Below are positions 8,361 to 17,578 of a stretch of 64,000 nt of DNA, piece by piece (the first letter of the stretch is position 1; each line of letters starts with the position of its first letter). A program made the position numbers and the translations under genes. Below the pieces are notes generated by a model. That model was given only the letters and a program-made list of their open reading frames with translations. It searched no databases and had not been told where the DNA came from. Source of the stretch: an uncultured Pelagibacteraceae bacterium (lineage in GTDB: Bacteria > Pseudomonadota > Alphaproteobacteria > Pelagibacterales > Pelagibacteraceae); the NCBI GenBank assembly GCA_902594825.1, contig CACJNO010000001.1:1-64000 (forward strand), in the 5' to 3' direction.

Positions 8361-8924
8361 TTTACTAAAATTAATTCTAAAAAGTAAAAGAATTATTAAA
8401 ATTATAAAAAAAATAAGTGGTTTAAAGAATATAGTTTTTGATAACCAAATAAAATGAAGAACTCCAAAAATAGAAATTATATAAATTAATCTATGGAGTT
8501 TTTTCCAATTTTTTTTTAAAACTCTTACCATCTTATCTGAAGAAGTGATTGCAAGAGGAATTAATAAAAGCCATGCAGAAAATCCTATAAATATAAATTT
8601 CTTTTTAAGAACATCTTCAATCAATGGCTCAAAATCAAATCTGTAATCAAGTCCAACATAACTTAACATATGTATTGAGGCATAAAAAAAAGCAAACAAT
8701 CCAAGCATTCTTCTAAATTTAATCCATTCTAAAGATTTTGTAATTTTTTTGAGGGGTGTCATTGAAAGCGTTAATAAGATAAAAATTAGTGTCCACTCAC
8801 CAAAATGATTTATGATCCTATCAACAGGTTCCGGCCCTAATTTATCGTAAAATATTTGATAGGTAATTATATAAATTGGCCAAAGTGATAATAAAAAGAC
8901 AGCAGACTTAAAATAATTTTTCAA
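8343..8924 (-). CDS. msrQ: MsrQ, haem membrane subunit of periplasmic methionine sulfoxide reductase
   Basis: 193-residue membrane protein of the ferric-reductase-like transmembrane family with about 6 hydrophobic segments. His residues in transmembrane helices (FFYASIHMLSYVG, KKLHRLIYIISIFGVLHF) would hold b haem. MsrQ passes quinol electrons to periplasmic MsrP, which repairs oxidised methionines. It follows msrP by 6 bp on the same strand. Confidence 0.88.
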   Translation of the reverse strand: MKNYFKSAVFLLSLWPIYIITYQIFYDKLGPEPVDRIINHFGEWTLIFILLTLSMTPLKKITKSLEWIKFRRMLGLFAFFYASIHMLSYVGLDYRFDFEPLIEDVLKKKFIFIGFSAWLLLIPLAITSSDKMVRVLKKNWKKLHRLIYIISIFGVLHFIWLSKTIFFKPLIFFIILIILLLFRINFSKSDSKI

Positions 8925-8930
8925 TTTATT

Positions 8931-9830
8931 TTAGAAATTCTTTTTTAAATCCATACCACTATAAAGATGAGCAACTTCATCTCCATAGCCGTTGAACATC
9001 AAAGTTTTTATCCTTGGAGCTAAAATACTTTCTCCAATTACTCTCTCTGTAGCTTGTGACCATCTTGGATGATCAACTTCAGGATTTACATTTGAGTAAA
9101 AACCATACTCTTTTGGAGAAGCATTTTTCCAAGCAGTATTAGGCATATTTTTTGTTAGTTTGATTTTGACAATTGATTTTGCACTTTTAAAACCATACTT
9201 CCAAGGTATAAAAATTCTTAAAGGTGCTCCATTTTGATTTGGTAAAGATTTGCCATATAAACCTGTTACAACGGTCGTAAGAGGATGCATTGCTTCATCT
9301 AATCTCAAACCTTCAATATAAGGCCAGTTTAAAACAGGATATCTTTGACCAACCATTTCTTCAGGATTATAAACTGTTTCAAATTCAACAAACTTTGCTG
9401 TTGGTTTAATCTTAACTTTATTAAGTAATTCACTTAATGAAAAACCTAACCATGGAATAACCATTGACCAACCTTCAACACATCTAAGTTTTAAAATTCT
9501 TTCTTCAGATTTAATTGCTAAAACTTCTTCAATAGAAAGCTCTAGAGATTTTTCAACTTCACCTTCTATTTTAACATTCCAAGGTCTTGTAGTAAAATTT
9601 TTTGCTCTTCTATGAGGATCACTTTTACCAGTACCAAATTCATAAAAGTTATTATAAGTCGTTATGTCCTCATAGCTATTTGGTTCACTCAAATTACTGG
9701 CTTTAGCATTAATTAATGGCACTGAGCTTAAAGTAAGGGCACCTAATCCATAGCCCATAGATTTAATGAAAGATCTCCTATCATTATAAATTTTTTCAGG
9801 AGTAATGTCTGAATATTTAATCTTTTTCAT
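8931..9830 (-). CDS. msrP: MsrP, periplasmic molybdopterin methionine sulfoxide reductase
   Basis: 299-residue sulfite oxidase-family molybdoenzyme. It begins with a twin-arginine signal (RRSFIKSMGYGLGAL, Arg18-Arg19), so it is exported folded. The molybdenum Cys is C117 in LRCVEGWSMVIPWLGF, followed by NWPYIEGLRLDEAMHPL and GAPLRIFIPWKYGFKS. Reduces protein methionine sulfoxide in the periplasm with electrons from MsrQ. Overlaps moaE by 14 bp, linking it to cofactor synthesis. Confidence 0.9.
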   Translation of the reverse strand: MKKIKYSDITPEKIYNDRRSFIKSMGYGLGALTLSSVPLINAKASNLSEPNSYEDITTYNNFYEFGTGKSDPHRRAKNFTTRPWNVKIEGEVEKSLELSIEEVLAIKSEERILKLRCVEGWSMVIPWLGFSLSELLNKVKIKPTAKFVEFETVYNPEEMVGQRYPVLNWPYIEGLRLDEAMHPLTTVVTGLYGKSLPNQNGAPLRIFIPWKYGFKSAKSIVKIKLTKNMPNTAWKNASPKEYGFYSNVNPEVDHPRWSQATERVIGESILAPRIKTLMFNGYGDEVAHLYSGMDLKKNF

Positions 9831-10269
9831 TGTTAATTGGATTTCCTTTTAACCAAGCACTATCCTCATTTTCATAATGTTCTTTTTTCCATATCGGAGA
9901 TCTTTTTTTAATTTCTTCAATTATATATCTTGATAGTACATAAGCTTGATCACGGTGTTTGCAAGCGACTGCGATAATTATACTTATCTCGCCTAATTTT
10001 AAATGTCCTTTGGCATGTTCAATAAAAACTGCTTTATCTTTAATATTTAGCTTTTGATCTGCTTCATTGTAAATTTCTTCAAAACTTTTGATTACCATTT
10101 CGTCATGACTATCATAAGTAATTCCGGTAACCTTTTTATTATCATTGACATTTCTTACGGTGCCTAAAAAATAGATTGAAGCTCCAAACTTAGAATCTTT
10201 TATAAATTTTTCAGCGTTTGAATTAAGAATTTTTTCTTTTTTAGTATCTACTATTTTTGTGTGAAGCAT
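9817..10269 (-). CDS. moaE: Molybdopterin synthase catalytic subunit MoaE
   Basis: 150-residue large subunit of molybdopterin synthase, which with thiocarboxylated MoaD converts cyclic pyranopterin monophosphate to molybdopterin. Conserved elements are GASIYFLGTVRN, KGHLKLGEISIIIAVACKHR and the C-terminal KKRSPIWKKEHYE with the active-site Lys residues. The start overlaps the moaD stop by one base. Confidence 0.9.
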   Translation of the reverse strand: MLHTKIVDTKKEKILNSNAEKFIKDSKFGASIYFLGTVRNVNDNKKVTGITYDSHDEMVIKSFEEIYNEADQKLNIKDKAVFIEHAKGHLKLGEISIIIAVACKHRDQAYVLSRYIIEEIKKRSPIWKKEHYENEDSAWLKGNPINNEKD

Positions 10270-10538
10270 TAACCTCCTCCGATAGGAGGTATAATACCAA
10301 TCTTTTGATCTTTTGTGATTTTATAATTGTCGCTAATTATTTCATTATTTTCTGAACAAAATGCTGAAGATTTTACAACTTTAATGAAGTTTTCATTTCC
10401 TTCGAAATTATTATTTATATATTTAATAATTTCATTTCTTAAATCATCTATTGAAGCTTTATTTTGGATCTCAATCTCTAAGTGATCTTTATCACTAAAA
10501 TCTCTACTAGCTCCAAACAATTCTAATTTAATTTTCAA
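10269..10538 (-). CDS. moaD: Molybdopterin synthase sulfur-carrier subunit MoaD
   Basis: 89-residue ubiquitin-like protein ending in PPIGGG; the terminal Gly-Gly is the site of thiocarboxylation used to donate sulfur. The N-terminal strand MKIKLELFGASRDF is typical. Overlaps both neighbours by 1-4 bp. Confidence 0.88.
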   Translation of the reverse strand: MKIKLELFGASRDFSDKDHLEIEIQNKASIDDLRNEIIKYINNNFEGNENFIKVVKSSAFCSENNEIISDNYKITKDQKIGIIPPIGGG

Positions 10539-11902
10539 TTTATTTGTTTACCTTTTTTAATTACATCAAATAAAAGTTTTTTATGATTATATTTATATTT
10601 GGTGTTGTTATAGTGAAGTGAATTAAGAACTACTATTCTTGAATTTTCCATATCAATTAAAATAGCTTGTCCACCATAGCCGTTCATCCCAAAGACAATT
10701 TTATCTTTTAGTCCAGGATAATCCATGTGAAACTGACCTCCATAAGTTCCAGAACGATTGAATGCAGGTTCATCTTTATCTCTGTTAGATTTAGATATTC
10801 TTTTTTTATGGATTTCTTTTAAATATTTTCCAACACAAGTATCATTCTGATAATCATCCATTATAGCTTTAGCTATTCTAAGATAGTCAAATCTTGTTGC
10901 GCTTATGTTAGGATGTCCATTTCCATTTTCTTCTTGATGACTAGTAAAACCATAAAGAATACTATTTTTGATCTTTATTTTATCATTGAAAATCTTTTTA
11001 TAGAGCTTGTCATAATCTTTATCAGTTTTAAATTTTATATAGTTTAAAATTAACTGAGTAACAAATCCATTGTAATTGTATATATCCTTAGATTTTATTG
11101 TATTTTTGTTTCTAAAGTGTAAGCGCATAGTTGCTTCAATATCCCTATCTTCATATGCACCTAATTTACTTGTACCATCCTCAAATTCATCGATATATTT
11201 TTGATCACCAGTATTCATATTCAAAAAATTAATTAATTTTTGATCATGATAAAGGGAATCTTTTATTACAGGCCAGTCATTTACTCTTGCATCAACTCCG
11301 TCAATATAGCCCTCACATATCGCATGTCCTAGTATATAAGAAGTTACTGATTTACCCATAGACATTGAATAAAATTTTGTTTCATTATTTAAAAACTCTC
11401 CTAGTCTTTCTTTAGGAGAAAATTCGTCAATCAATACTTCACCATCTTGATAATATAAGTAGCTTAAGATTCCTTTAGTTTTCATTTGTTTTTTTATAAA
11501 TTTATCTTCAATTAAGTTAAATTTAAAATCGAAGGAATTATTTGTAGGTTTAAACTCTTTTAAATGTTGACCTCTATCTCTATATGAGTATTTCCATAAA
11601 TAATAAATTAGCGAGTCTCTATTTGGGTTTGAATGATAAGCAATATTAGTACCTGATAATTTTTTATTTTTTATCTTGATATCTAGATTGTTGGTTCCTT
11701 GAAATTTATCACATTTATTATAGTACCAAAGATTACTATATTTTGGTTCTTCTTTGCATACTGGATTTTCTTTTATATTTAAATATTGATGATATCCATT
11801 TTCAAAAAGCCATAAATTAAAATTATTTAATTTAAAACTCTCAGCAAATAGATTGCTTGAAGTAAATAAGCTAAATAATAAAATTATTAATATTTTTTTC
11901 AT
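10535..11902 (-). CDS. Beta-lactamase-family serine hydrolase, secreted
   Basis: 455-residue protein with an N-terminal signal peptide (about residues 1-20, ending FAE). The class C beta-lactamase/esterase fold is indicated by the SxxK motif SMGKSVTSYILGH, a YNYNG motif in the place of YxN, and a C-terminal GTYGGQFHMDYPG region. Such proteins are esterases, amidases or peptidases of unknown substrate. It overlaps moaD by 4 bp and the thioesterase by 4 bp, so it is co-transcribed within the moa genes without an obvious link to cofactor synthesis. Confidence 0.72.
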   Translation of the reverse strand: MKKILIILLFSLFTSSNLFAESFKLNNFNLWLFENGYHQYLNIKENPVCKEEPKYSNLWYYNKCDKFQGTNNLDIKIKNKKLSGTNIAYHSNPNRDSLIYYLWKYSYRDRGQHLKEFKPTNNSFDFKFNLIEDKFIKKQMKTKGILSYLYYQDGEVLIDEFSPKERLGEFLNNETKFYSMSMGKSVTSYILGHAICEGYIDGVDARVNDWPVIKDSLYHDQKLINFLNMNTGDQKYIDEFEDGTSKLGAYEDRDIEATMRLHFRNKNTIKSKDIYNYNGFVTQLILNYIKFKTDKDYDKLYKKIFNDKIKIKNSILYGFTSHQEENGNGHPNISATRFDYLRIAKAIMDDYQNDTCVGKYLKEIHKKRISKSNRDKDEPAFNRSGTYGGQFHMDYPGLKDKIVFGMNGYGGQAILIDMENSRIVVLNSLHYNNTKYKYNHKKLLFDVIKKGKQIN

Positions 11903-12369
11903 TTTTTAAGCTTAGATGAAAATTTTAAGTTTTCATAATTAAATTGAGATTTATTTTTATCAATAAAGTCATCCATTATTTTTACTTTTTCTTCCTCAAA
12001 TTCAGAAACTTTTCTCTCATTAAGATCAACATATAAGGCTAAAATTTCAATCGTTGAGGCTAAGAATTTTTTTTCTTTGTGAATCATTTCCATTTTATAT
12101 TGAAGCCTTTTTTTATCATGATCAAAAAAAACACAATTAATATCAACTTCATCATTTAGTTGGAGCTCTTGATTGTAAGTTATATGAGACTCTACGATCA
12201 TCGTACTTTTTTTAGTTGTTTTTGCAGAGTGCTCACCCATCTTAAAAATATTGTTTAATGTATCGGCACCATATTTATCAAACATTAATAAATAATATGA
12301 AACGTTCATATGATCGTTGTAATCAATCCAATCTTTAATTACTTTTTGAGAACTTAGATAAACGGACAT
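11899..12369 (-). CDS. Hotdog-fold acyl-CoA thioesterase
   Basis: 156-residue cytoplasmic thioesterase of the 4HBT/hotdog superfamily. The first helix and catalytic loop read WIDYNDHMNVSYYLLMFD (about residues 15-32), where Asp/His/Asn positions match the family, followed by MIVESHITYNQELQLNDEV. Similar proteins split acyl-CoA or betainyl-CoA esters. Located between moaC and the serine hydrolase, with a 4 bp overlap to the latter. Confidence 0.72.
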   Translation of the reverse strand: MSVYLSSQKVIKDWIDYNDHMNVSYYLLMFDKYGADTLNNIFKMGEHSAKTTKKSTMIVESHITYNQELQLNDEVDINCVFFDHDKKRLQYKMEMIHKEKKFLASTIEILALYVDLNERKVSEFEEEKVKIMDDFIDKNKSQFNYENLKFSSKLKK

Positions 12370-12375
12370 TAAATG

Positions 12376-12921
12376 TTAAAAAATATTTTTTAGGAACTCA
12401 GGTAGGCCATCTGGATTTTTCCATAATCCACTTTTTCCACCTTCTTTGATTAACAACTTGACGTTATCAATTTTTAAATGGGGATTTACTATTTTACTTA
12501 AATCATAAATAGTTATTAAAGCAGCATTAACGCCCATAATCGCTTCCATTTCAACACCTGTTTTAGCAACTGCAGATACTACACAAAAAACCTCAAGTGA
12601 ATTATCTTCTTCATTAATTATAATTTTAGTAGCAGTATGATCAATTGAAAGTGGGTGGCATAAAGGAATTAGTTCACTTGTTTTTTTAACTCCTAATACA
12701 GCTGATACCTCAGCTAAAGTAATTGGGTCTCCTTTAGGCATCTTTTTGTTCTTAATTAAATCAAAAACTTCTTTTCCTACAAAAATTTTTCCAGATGCTA
12801 ATGCTCTACGGAATGTTTCTTTTTTAGATGAAACATCAACCATATTAAAAGAGTTCTTCTGAAATATTTCTTTTGCCCAATCTTTAAGTTCTTCTTGATT
12901 AACAATCTTTAAATTTTTCAT
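12376..12921 (-). CDS. moaC: Cyclic pyranopterin monophosphate synthase MoaC
   Basis: 181 residues. Works after MoaA to form cPMP from the cyclised GTP intermediate. Motifs include SELIPLCHPLSIDH, AVAKTGVEMEAIMGVNAAL and the C-terminal KIDNVKLLIKEGGKSG. The N-terminus carries the conserved MVDVSSKKETFRRA. Directly follows moaA with no gap. Confidence 0.93.
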   Translation of the reverse strand: MKNLKIVNQEELKDWAKEIFQKNSFNMVDVSSKKETFRRALASGKIFVGKEVFDLIKNKKMPKGDPITLAEVSAVLGVKKTSELIPLCHPLSIDHTATKIIINEEDNSLEVFCVVSAVAKTGVEMEAIMGVNAALITIYDLSKIVNPHLKIDNVKLLIKEGGKSGLWKNPDGLPEFLKNIF

Positions 12922-13914
12922 TTAACCACCCGTCTTTGAAAGATTTTTTGTTAACCCAGTTTCTCCAAGTTCAAGATAATGAGATTCTTTTTTAAATTTC
13001 ATTTGTCCTAAAATTAAATCTTTCAACTCTTCAGTTTGATCATCTTTTTGTAACAAATGTCTTATACTTATTCCAGTATTTCCAAATAAACAAAGTCTTA
13101 GATCACCTTTTGATGTTATTCTGAGACGATTACATGATTTACAAAAATCTTTAGAATAGGGCGCAATAATTCCAAACTTACCTTTATATTCTGGATTAAT
13201 ATAGTTTAATGAAGGTCCTGCATCTTGGCCTAAAGTTTGATAGATCCACTTATTCTCATTTAAGTAACTTTTAAATATTTTAGATGAAATATGATATCTA
13301 TTAAAATAATCTAAATTATCTCCAGTTTGCATCAATTCAATATATCTAAAATTAACTTTATTAATTTTTATATATTCAGCCCAAGTATCAAAATCTTTTT
13401 TTGAGGAGTTAACACCATTTAAAAGAACCGCATTAATTTTAATATTATCAAAATTTAAACTTTGTAAAATCTCTATCCCTTTTAAAATCTCAGGCAATCT
13501 GTCATGTTTTGTAATTTTTTTAAATGTTTCTCTATCCAAACTATCAATACTAATATTAATTCCATCTAAACCACTATCAATTAGAAACTTTGCTTTTTGA
13601 TCAAGATGATATCCATTCGTTGTAATGACAATTCTTTTAATAGATGTTTCATTTTTTAAAATTTTCACAATTTCATAAAAATCTTTTCTTACTGTTGGTT
13701 CTCCACCTGTTAATCTTATTTTCTGAACCCCTAATTCAGAAAATCCTTTAGCCAATCTTCTAATTTCATCTATGTTGAGAAATTTTCTATTATCACTCTT
13801 ATCTGCTTGATAACCATTGGGTAGACAGTATCCACATTTAAAATTACACACCTCAGTGATGGACATTCTTATATAAGGAAATTTTCTACCAAAATTGTCC
13901 TCTAAATGTTTCAC
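12922..13914 (-). CDS. moaA: GTP 3',8-cyclase MoaA
   Basis: 330-residue radical SAM enzyme that performs the first step of molybdenum cofactor synthesis from GTP. The SAM cluster motif is CNFKCGYC (C23, C27, C30); the second cluster has FCKSCNRLRIT and LRLCLFG near residues 255-275. The protein ends in Gly-Gly, as active MoaA does. First gene of the leftward run moaA-moaC-thioesterase-hydrolase-moaD-moaE-msrP-msrQ. Confidence 0.94.
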   Translation of the reverse strand: MKHLEDNFGRKFPYIRMSITEVCNFKCGYCLPNGYQADKSDNRKFLNIDEIRRLAKGFSELGVQKIRLTGGEPTVRKDFYEIVKILKNETSIKRIVITTNGYHLDQKAKFLIDSGLDGINISIDSLDRETFKKITKHDRLPEILKGIEILQSLNFDNIKINAVLLNGVNSSKKDFDTWAEYIKINKVNFRYIELMQTGDNLDYFNRYHISSKIFKSYLNENKWIYQTLGQDAGPSLNYINPEYKGKFGIIAPYSKDFCKSCNRLRITSKGDLRLCLFGNTGISIRHLLQKDDQTEELKDLILGQMKFKKESHYLELGETGLTKNLSKTGG

Positions 13915-14087
13915 ACAATAAACTTATAATAGAAATTAATAATAATAAATTTAAATGATTGAGTATTTGCTTAAATAAAACTGAATATTTCAACTAAGGA
14001 TTGTAAAACTTTTGATTGAATAAATTTTTTATTTTTACTTCTTGGTCGTACTCTTTTTTGGTAAAATATTTAGTTAGGAGGGATTAA

Positions 14088-15308
14088 ATGAAAAAAAGAA
14101 TAAAAAAATTAAATTTATCTAGAAGAAATTTTTTAACTGGAACTGCAACTTTGGCAGGAGCTGCTGCAACAGCTTCCTTTGTTCCAATTACAATTGCCAA
14201 TGCGAATCATTCAGAAGGAAAAAAAGGTTTACCTGATTTTATTAATTGGAAAGACAGAGACGCTCTAATAGTGCATTCTGACAAAGGTATTGAAACTCAT
14301 AGAAGCGCAATTGGTGAAAGTTTAATCACTCCAAATCGAAATATTTATATCAGAAATAATATGCCTACAATGACCGATGAACAAATCGGAGATAGAATGG
14401 ATTGGAAAGTTTCTATTGAAGGTGTCAAAAATCCTAAAACTTTTACTTTAGCACAACTTCAAAAATTAGGTCATCAGACAATGGCTACAATTTTACAGTG
14501 TTCAGGAAATGGAAGAGGATTTTTTAAACATAAACCTAGAGGCTCGCAATGGAAAACAGGTGCAGCAGCATGTGTATTATGGACTGGTGTTCCAATGAAA
14601 ACTGTTGTTGAAGCTTGTGGAGGAATAAATAGTGATGCAGTTTATATGACATCTGCAGGCGTTGATCACGTACCAACAGGTTTAGATCCAAAAAAAGCAA
14701 TGATAGAAAGATCTGTTCCTAAAAAAGTTTTTAAAGATGCTATGCTTGCTTGGGAAATGAATGGTGTGCCTGTACCAAATGCTCATGGCGGTCCATTAAG
14801 AATGGTAACACCTGGTTATTTTGGAATTAACAATGTAAAACACTTAGGAAAAGTAGCTTTTACCAGCAAAGAGTCTTCAGTGAAATATATGAAAAAAAGC
14901 TATAGAATTTCTCCAATTGGAAAAAAAGGATCGCAATATCCATCATGTTGGGAAATGCCAGTTAAATCATGGATCACACGTCCTACAGATGAAACTGGAA
15001 CTGTTAAGGCAGGAAAAGTTCAAATTGTTGGTGTAGCTATGGGTGGTACTAAAAAAGTAAGAAGTGTTAAGGTATCAGTCGATGGTGGCAGTAGCTGGAA
15101 AAAAGCAAAATTTATTGGACCAAACTTAGGAAAATATGCTTGGAGACAATTTGTTTTAGAAACTACTCTATCAGCAGGAACTTATAATATTGCAAGTTTA
15201 GCTTCTAATGGTGGAAATGATAAACAACCCGAGTTGAGAATGGAAAATAGAAGAGGATATGCTCATAACGGTTGGAAGGATCATAGCGTAAATATTACAG
15301 TAGTATAA
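14088..15308 (+). CDS. SorA-type sulfite dehydrogenase, molybdopterin subunit
   Basis: 406-residue periplasmic sulfite oxidase-family enzyme. A twin-arginine signal (SRRNFLTG, Arg12-Arg13) precedes the molybdenum domain with the ligand Cys at about 138 in LQCSGNGRGFF, then AWEMNGVPVPNAHGGPLRMVTPGYFG, and a C-terminal Mo-cofactor dimerisation domain (about 290-406, KVSVDGGSSWKKA). It should oxidise sulfite to sulfate and pass electrons to the cytochrome c encoded next. Good ribosome site AGGAGGG. Divergent from moaA across 173 bp. Confidence 0.85.
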   Translation: MKKRIKKLNLSRRNFLTGTATLAGAAATASFVPITIANANHSEGKKGLPDFINWKDRDALIVHSDKGIETHRSAIGESLITPNRNIYIRNNMPTMTDEQIGDRMDWKVSIEGVKNPKTFTLAQLQKLGHQTMATILQCSGNGRGFFKHKPRGSQWKTGAAACVLWTGVPMKTVVEACGGINSDAVYMTSAGVDHVPTGLDPKKAMIERSVPKKVFKDAMLAWEMNGVPVPNAHGGPLRMVTPGYFGINNVKHLGKVAFTSKESSVKYMKKSYRISPIGKKGSQYPSCWEMPVKSWITRPTDETGTVKAGKVQIVGVAMGGTKKVRSVKVSVDGGSSWKKAKFIGPNLGKYAWRQFVLETTLSAGTYNIASLASNGGNDKQPELRMENRRGYAHNGWKDHSVNITVV

Positions 15309-15335
15309 AACTATAAAAAGTTTTAGAGTAAATTA

Positions 15336-15662
15336 ATGAAAATTTTAAAATTTTTATTAATCATTTTTTTTGTATCCATAACAAGCAGTAAAAATACTTT
15401 TGCTGATGAAGCAAAAATGAAAAAAGGTTTAGAAATTTTTAACGAGACTGCTGGATGTGCAGCATGTCATATTTTAAAGGCAGCAGGTTCTGAGGGTAAC
15501 ATAGGACCAAATTTAGATACTGTAAGCATGACGATTGAGTCTGTTACAGACATGGTTACTAATGGATTAGGAGTTATGCCAGCTTTCGGTGAAGGTGAAA
15601 TTTTAACAAAAGAAGAAATAGAAATAGTATCTTACTACGTTGTAAACGCGGCAGGTAAGTAA
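15336..15662 (+). CDS. Small monohaem cytochrome c, partner of sulfite dehydrogenase
   Basis: 108-residue c-type cytochrome with a signal peptide (about residues 1-23), one CAACH haem site at 41-45 and a likely Met ligand at about residue 81 in GVMPAFG. By its place 27 bp after the molybdenum subunit it is the SorB-like electron acceptor. A strong hairpin terminator follows. Confidence 0.85.
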   Translation: MKILKFLLIIFFVSITSSKNTFADEAKMKKGLEIFNETAGCAACHILKAAGSEGNIGPNLDTVSMTIESVTDMVTNGLGVMPAFGEGEILTKEEIEIVSYYVVNAAGK

Positions 15663-15673
15663 TGAATAAATTT

Positions 15674-15711
15674 AACTTCCAGCAATAAGCTGGAAGTTAA
15701 AAAAATTTTTT
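15674..15711. terminator. Bidirectional hairpin terminator
   Basis: Perfect 10 bp stem AACTTCCAGC / GCTGGAAGTT with loop AATAA, followed by an A-run and then a T-run, so it can serve the cytochrome gene and the convergent GYD gene. Confidence 0.85.
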
Positions 15712-16027
15712 ATTGGCCTGGAGCTTTATAACCAATTTTACTTGCTTTTGCAGTTGCTTTACTAAAGTCGATAGCTTCCAACATTGTTAAATTTTCAACC
15801 GCACCAGATGCCTCTACAACTAATTTAATTGCAGCAAAATCGTCAAAGCTTGGAACATCAGTGACAACTATAAAATCAAATGAACCTCTTACAATATCCA
15901 TACTATGCATTTCACCACCCATAGCCTCAGTAAGTTGTTTTACCACAGCTTTTCTATCACTTGCAGGATCTTTCAGAAATCCTTGAAAAGCTTTTGCGGT
16001 ATAATTTCCCATTATGTATGCTTTCAT
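15710..16027 (-). CDS. GYD-domain protein
   Basis: 105-residue ferredoxin-fold protein of the GYD family, uncharacterised. Features are MGNYTAKAFQGFLKDPASDR, a central MDIVRGSFDFIVVTDVPSFDD and MLEAIDFSKA. Single gene that converges on the sulfite dehydrogenase unit and shares its terminator. Ribosome site GGGGG precedes the start. Confidence 0.75.
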   Translation of the reverse strand: MKAYIMGNYTAKAFQGFLKDPASDRKAVVKQLTEAMGGEMHSMDIVRGSFDFIVVTDVPSFDDFAAIKLVVEASGAVENLTMLEAIDFSKATAKASKIGYKAPGQ

Positions 16028-16131
16028 ATTTCCCCCCTTTTTTTATAAACACATATTACTAATGATATAAAAATGTTGATATGTTTTATTTGCATGCTAG
16101 ACACAACCTCAAGTAATGCTAAATTAACTAT

Positions 16132-17574
16132 ATGTACGAGAAATTTGGACAATTTATCAATGGTAAATGGCAACAATCTTCTGACAAAGGAACTTATGAA
16201 GTTATTAATCCTGCAAATGAAGAAATTTTAGGCCACGCATCAAAAGCAACATCTAAAGATGTAGATGCAGCATTACAATCTGCAGCAAAAGGACTTGAAG
16301 TTTGGAAGAAAACTGCTCCTTGGCAAAGATCATACATCATAAGAAGAATTGCAGACAAGATGAGAGAAAAACAAGATGTTTTAGCAAAATGGATGACACT
16401 TGAGGTTGGTAAACCTTTAGTTGAGGCTAAAGGAGAAATAGGTGGAGCTGCAGATATTTTTGAATGGAACGCTGAGGAGACAAAAAGAATTTACGGTCAA
16501 ACTGTAGAAAGTAGATTTGAAGATACTAGAGTACATGTTTATTATCAGCCTGTAGGTGTTGTAGCAGCGTTAACACCATGGAATTTCCCAGCTGTTTTAT
16601 CAGCTAGAAAAATTTCAACTGCATTAGCAGCTGGTTGTTCTGTAATAATCAAACCAGATGTAATCACACCAGGTATAGTTATGGAAATGGTAGATATTTG
16701 TAGAGAGTGTGGTATACCACCTGGCGTAGTCAATCTTTTATCAGGTGATCCACCCAGCATTGCTCAACAATTAATTGCTTCAGACATAATAAAGAAAATT
16801 TCAATTACAGGATCTTCAAGAGTTGGAAAGCTTATATTAAAACAAGCTGCTGATAAAGTTCAAAGAGTTACGATGGAACTTAGCGGTCATTCACCTTTTA
16901 TTGTATTTGATGATGCAGATATTAAAAAAGCAGCTGATATGGCAATCTCAGCAAAGTTTAGAAATAATGGACAAGTATGTATATCTCCAAATAGATTTTA
17001 TATTCATGAAAGTAAAAAAGATGAGTTTGTTAATTTATTCGTAGATAAAACTAAAAAATTAAAAATTGGTGATGGTATGGATCCAAATACACAATTAGGT
17101 CCATTAACAACAAAAAAGAGATTGAATGAAATTGAAGAATTAGTTGAAAAAACTAAGCAAGAAGGTGCTAAGGTTTTATTAGGAGGAAAAAGACCAGCTG
17201 GGTTTAACAAAGGATTTTTTTACGAACCAACAATATTTGATAATGTAAAAGATGATTATACAATTATGAAACAAGAACCTTTTGGACCATTAGTACCAAT
17301 GCTTTCATTTAAATCTTTTGATGAAGTCATTGAAAGGGCAAACAATCATGAGCTTGGTTTATGTAGTTATGTATGTACTAATTCTATGGAAAAAGCACAT
17401 CTTGCATCAGAAAGATTAGAAACTGGAACAGTAGGAGTAAACACAGGTATGATTGCAGTTGCAGAAGCTCCTTTTGGAGGAATAAAACAAAGTGGATATG
17501 GAAGAGAGGGTGGTTCTGAAGCTATAAAGGATTATTTAAATGTAAAATATACTCACATGGGATTGAAAGGATAG
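16132..17574 (+). CDS. NAD(P)-dependent aldehyde dehydrogenase
   Basis: 480-residue ALDH. Catalytic Glu near 249 in MELSGHSP and Cys near 284 in NNGQVCIS are present, as is the Asn of TPWNFPA. It is most like the succinate-semialdehyde/lactaldehyde branch (C-terminal APFGGIKQSGYGREGG). The FAH-family gene starts 4 bp later, which suggests both act in one carboxylic-acid or sugar-acid breakdown route. Substrate not identifiable from sequence. No ribosome site before the ATG. Confidence 0.8.
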   Translation: MYEKFGQFINGKWQQSSDKGTYEVINPANEEILGHASKATSKDVDAALQSAAKGLEVWKKTAPWQRSYIIRRIADKMREKQDVLAKWMTLEVGKPLVEAKGEIGGAADIFEWNAEETKRIYGQTVESRFEDTRVHVYYQPVGVVAALTPWNFPAVLSARKISTALAAGCSVIIKPDVITPGIVMEMVDICRECGIPPGVVNLLSGDPPSIAQQLIASDIIKKISITGSSRVGKLILKQAADKVQRVTMELSGHSPFIVFDDADIKKAADMAISAKFRNNGQVCISPNRFYIHESKKDEFVNLFVDKTKKLKIGDGMDPNTQLGPLTTKKRLNEIEELVEKTKQEGAKVLLGGKRPAGFNKGFFYEPTIFDNVKDDYTIMKQEPFGPLVPMLSFKSFDEVIERANNHELGLCSYVCTNSMEKAHLASERLETGTVGVNTGMIAVAEAPFGGIKQSGYGREGGSEAIKDYLNVKYTHMGLKG

Positions 17575-17578
17575 TAAA

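Noticed and set aside
8245-8457. Open frame on the plus strand across the mobA/msrQ junction
   Set aside because: It is a shifted shadow of the MobA-like gene and runs into the convergent msrQ, with no family features.
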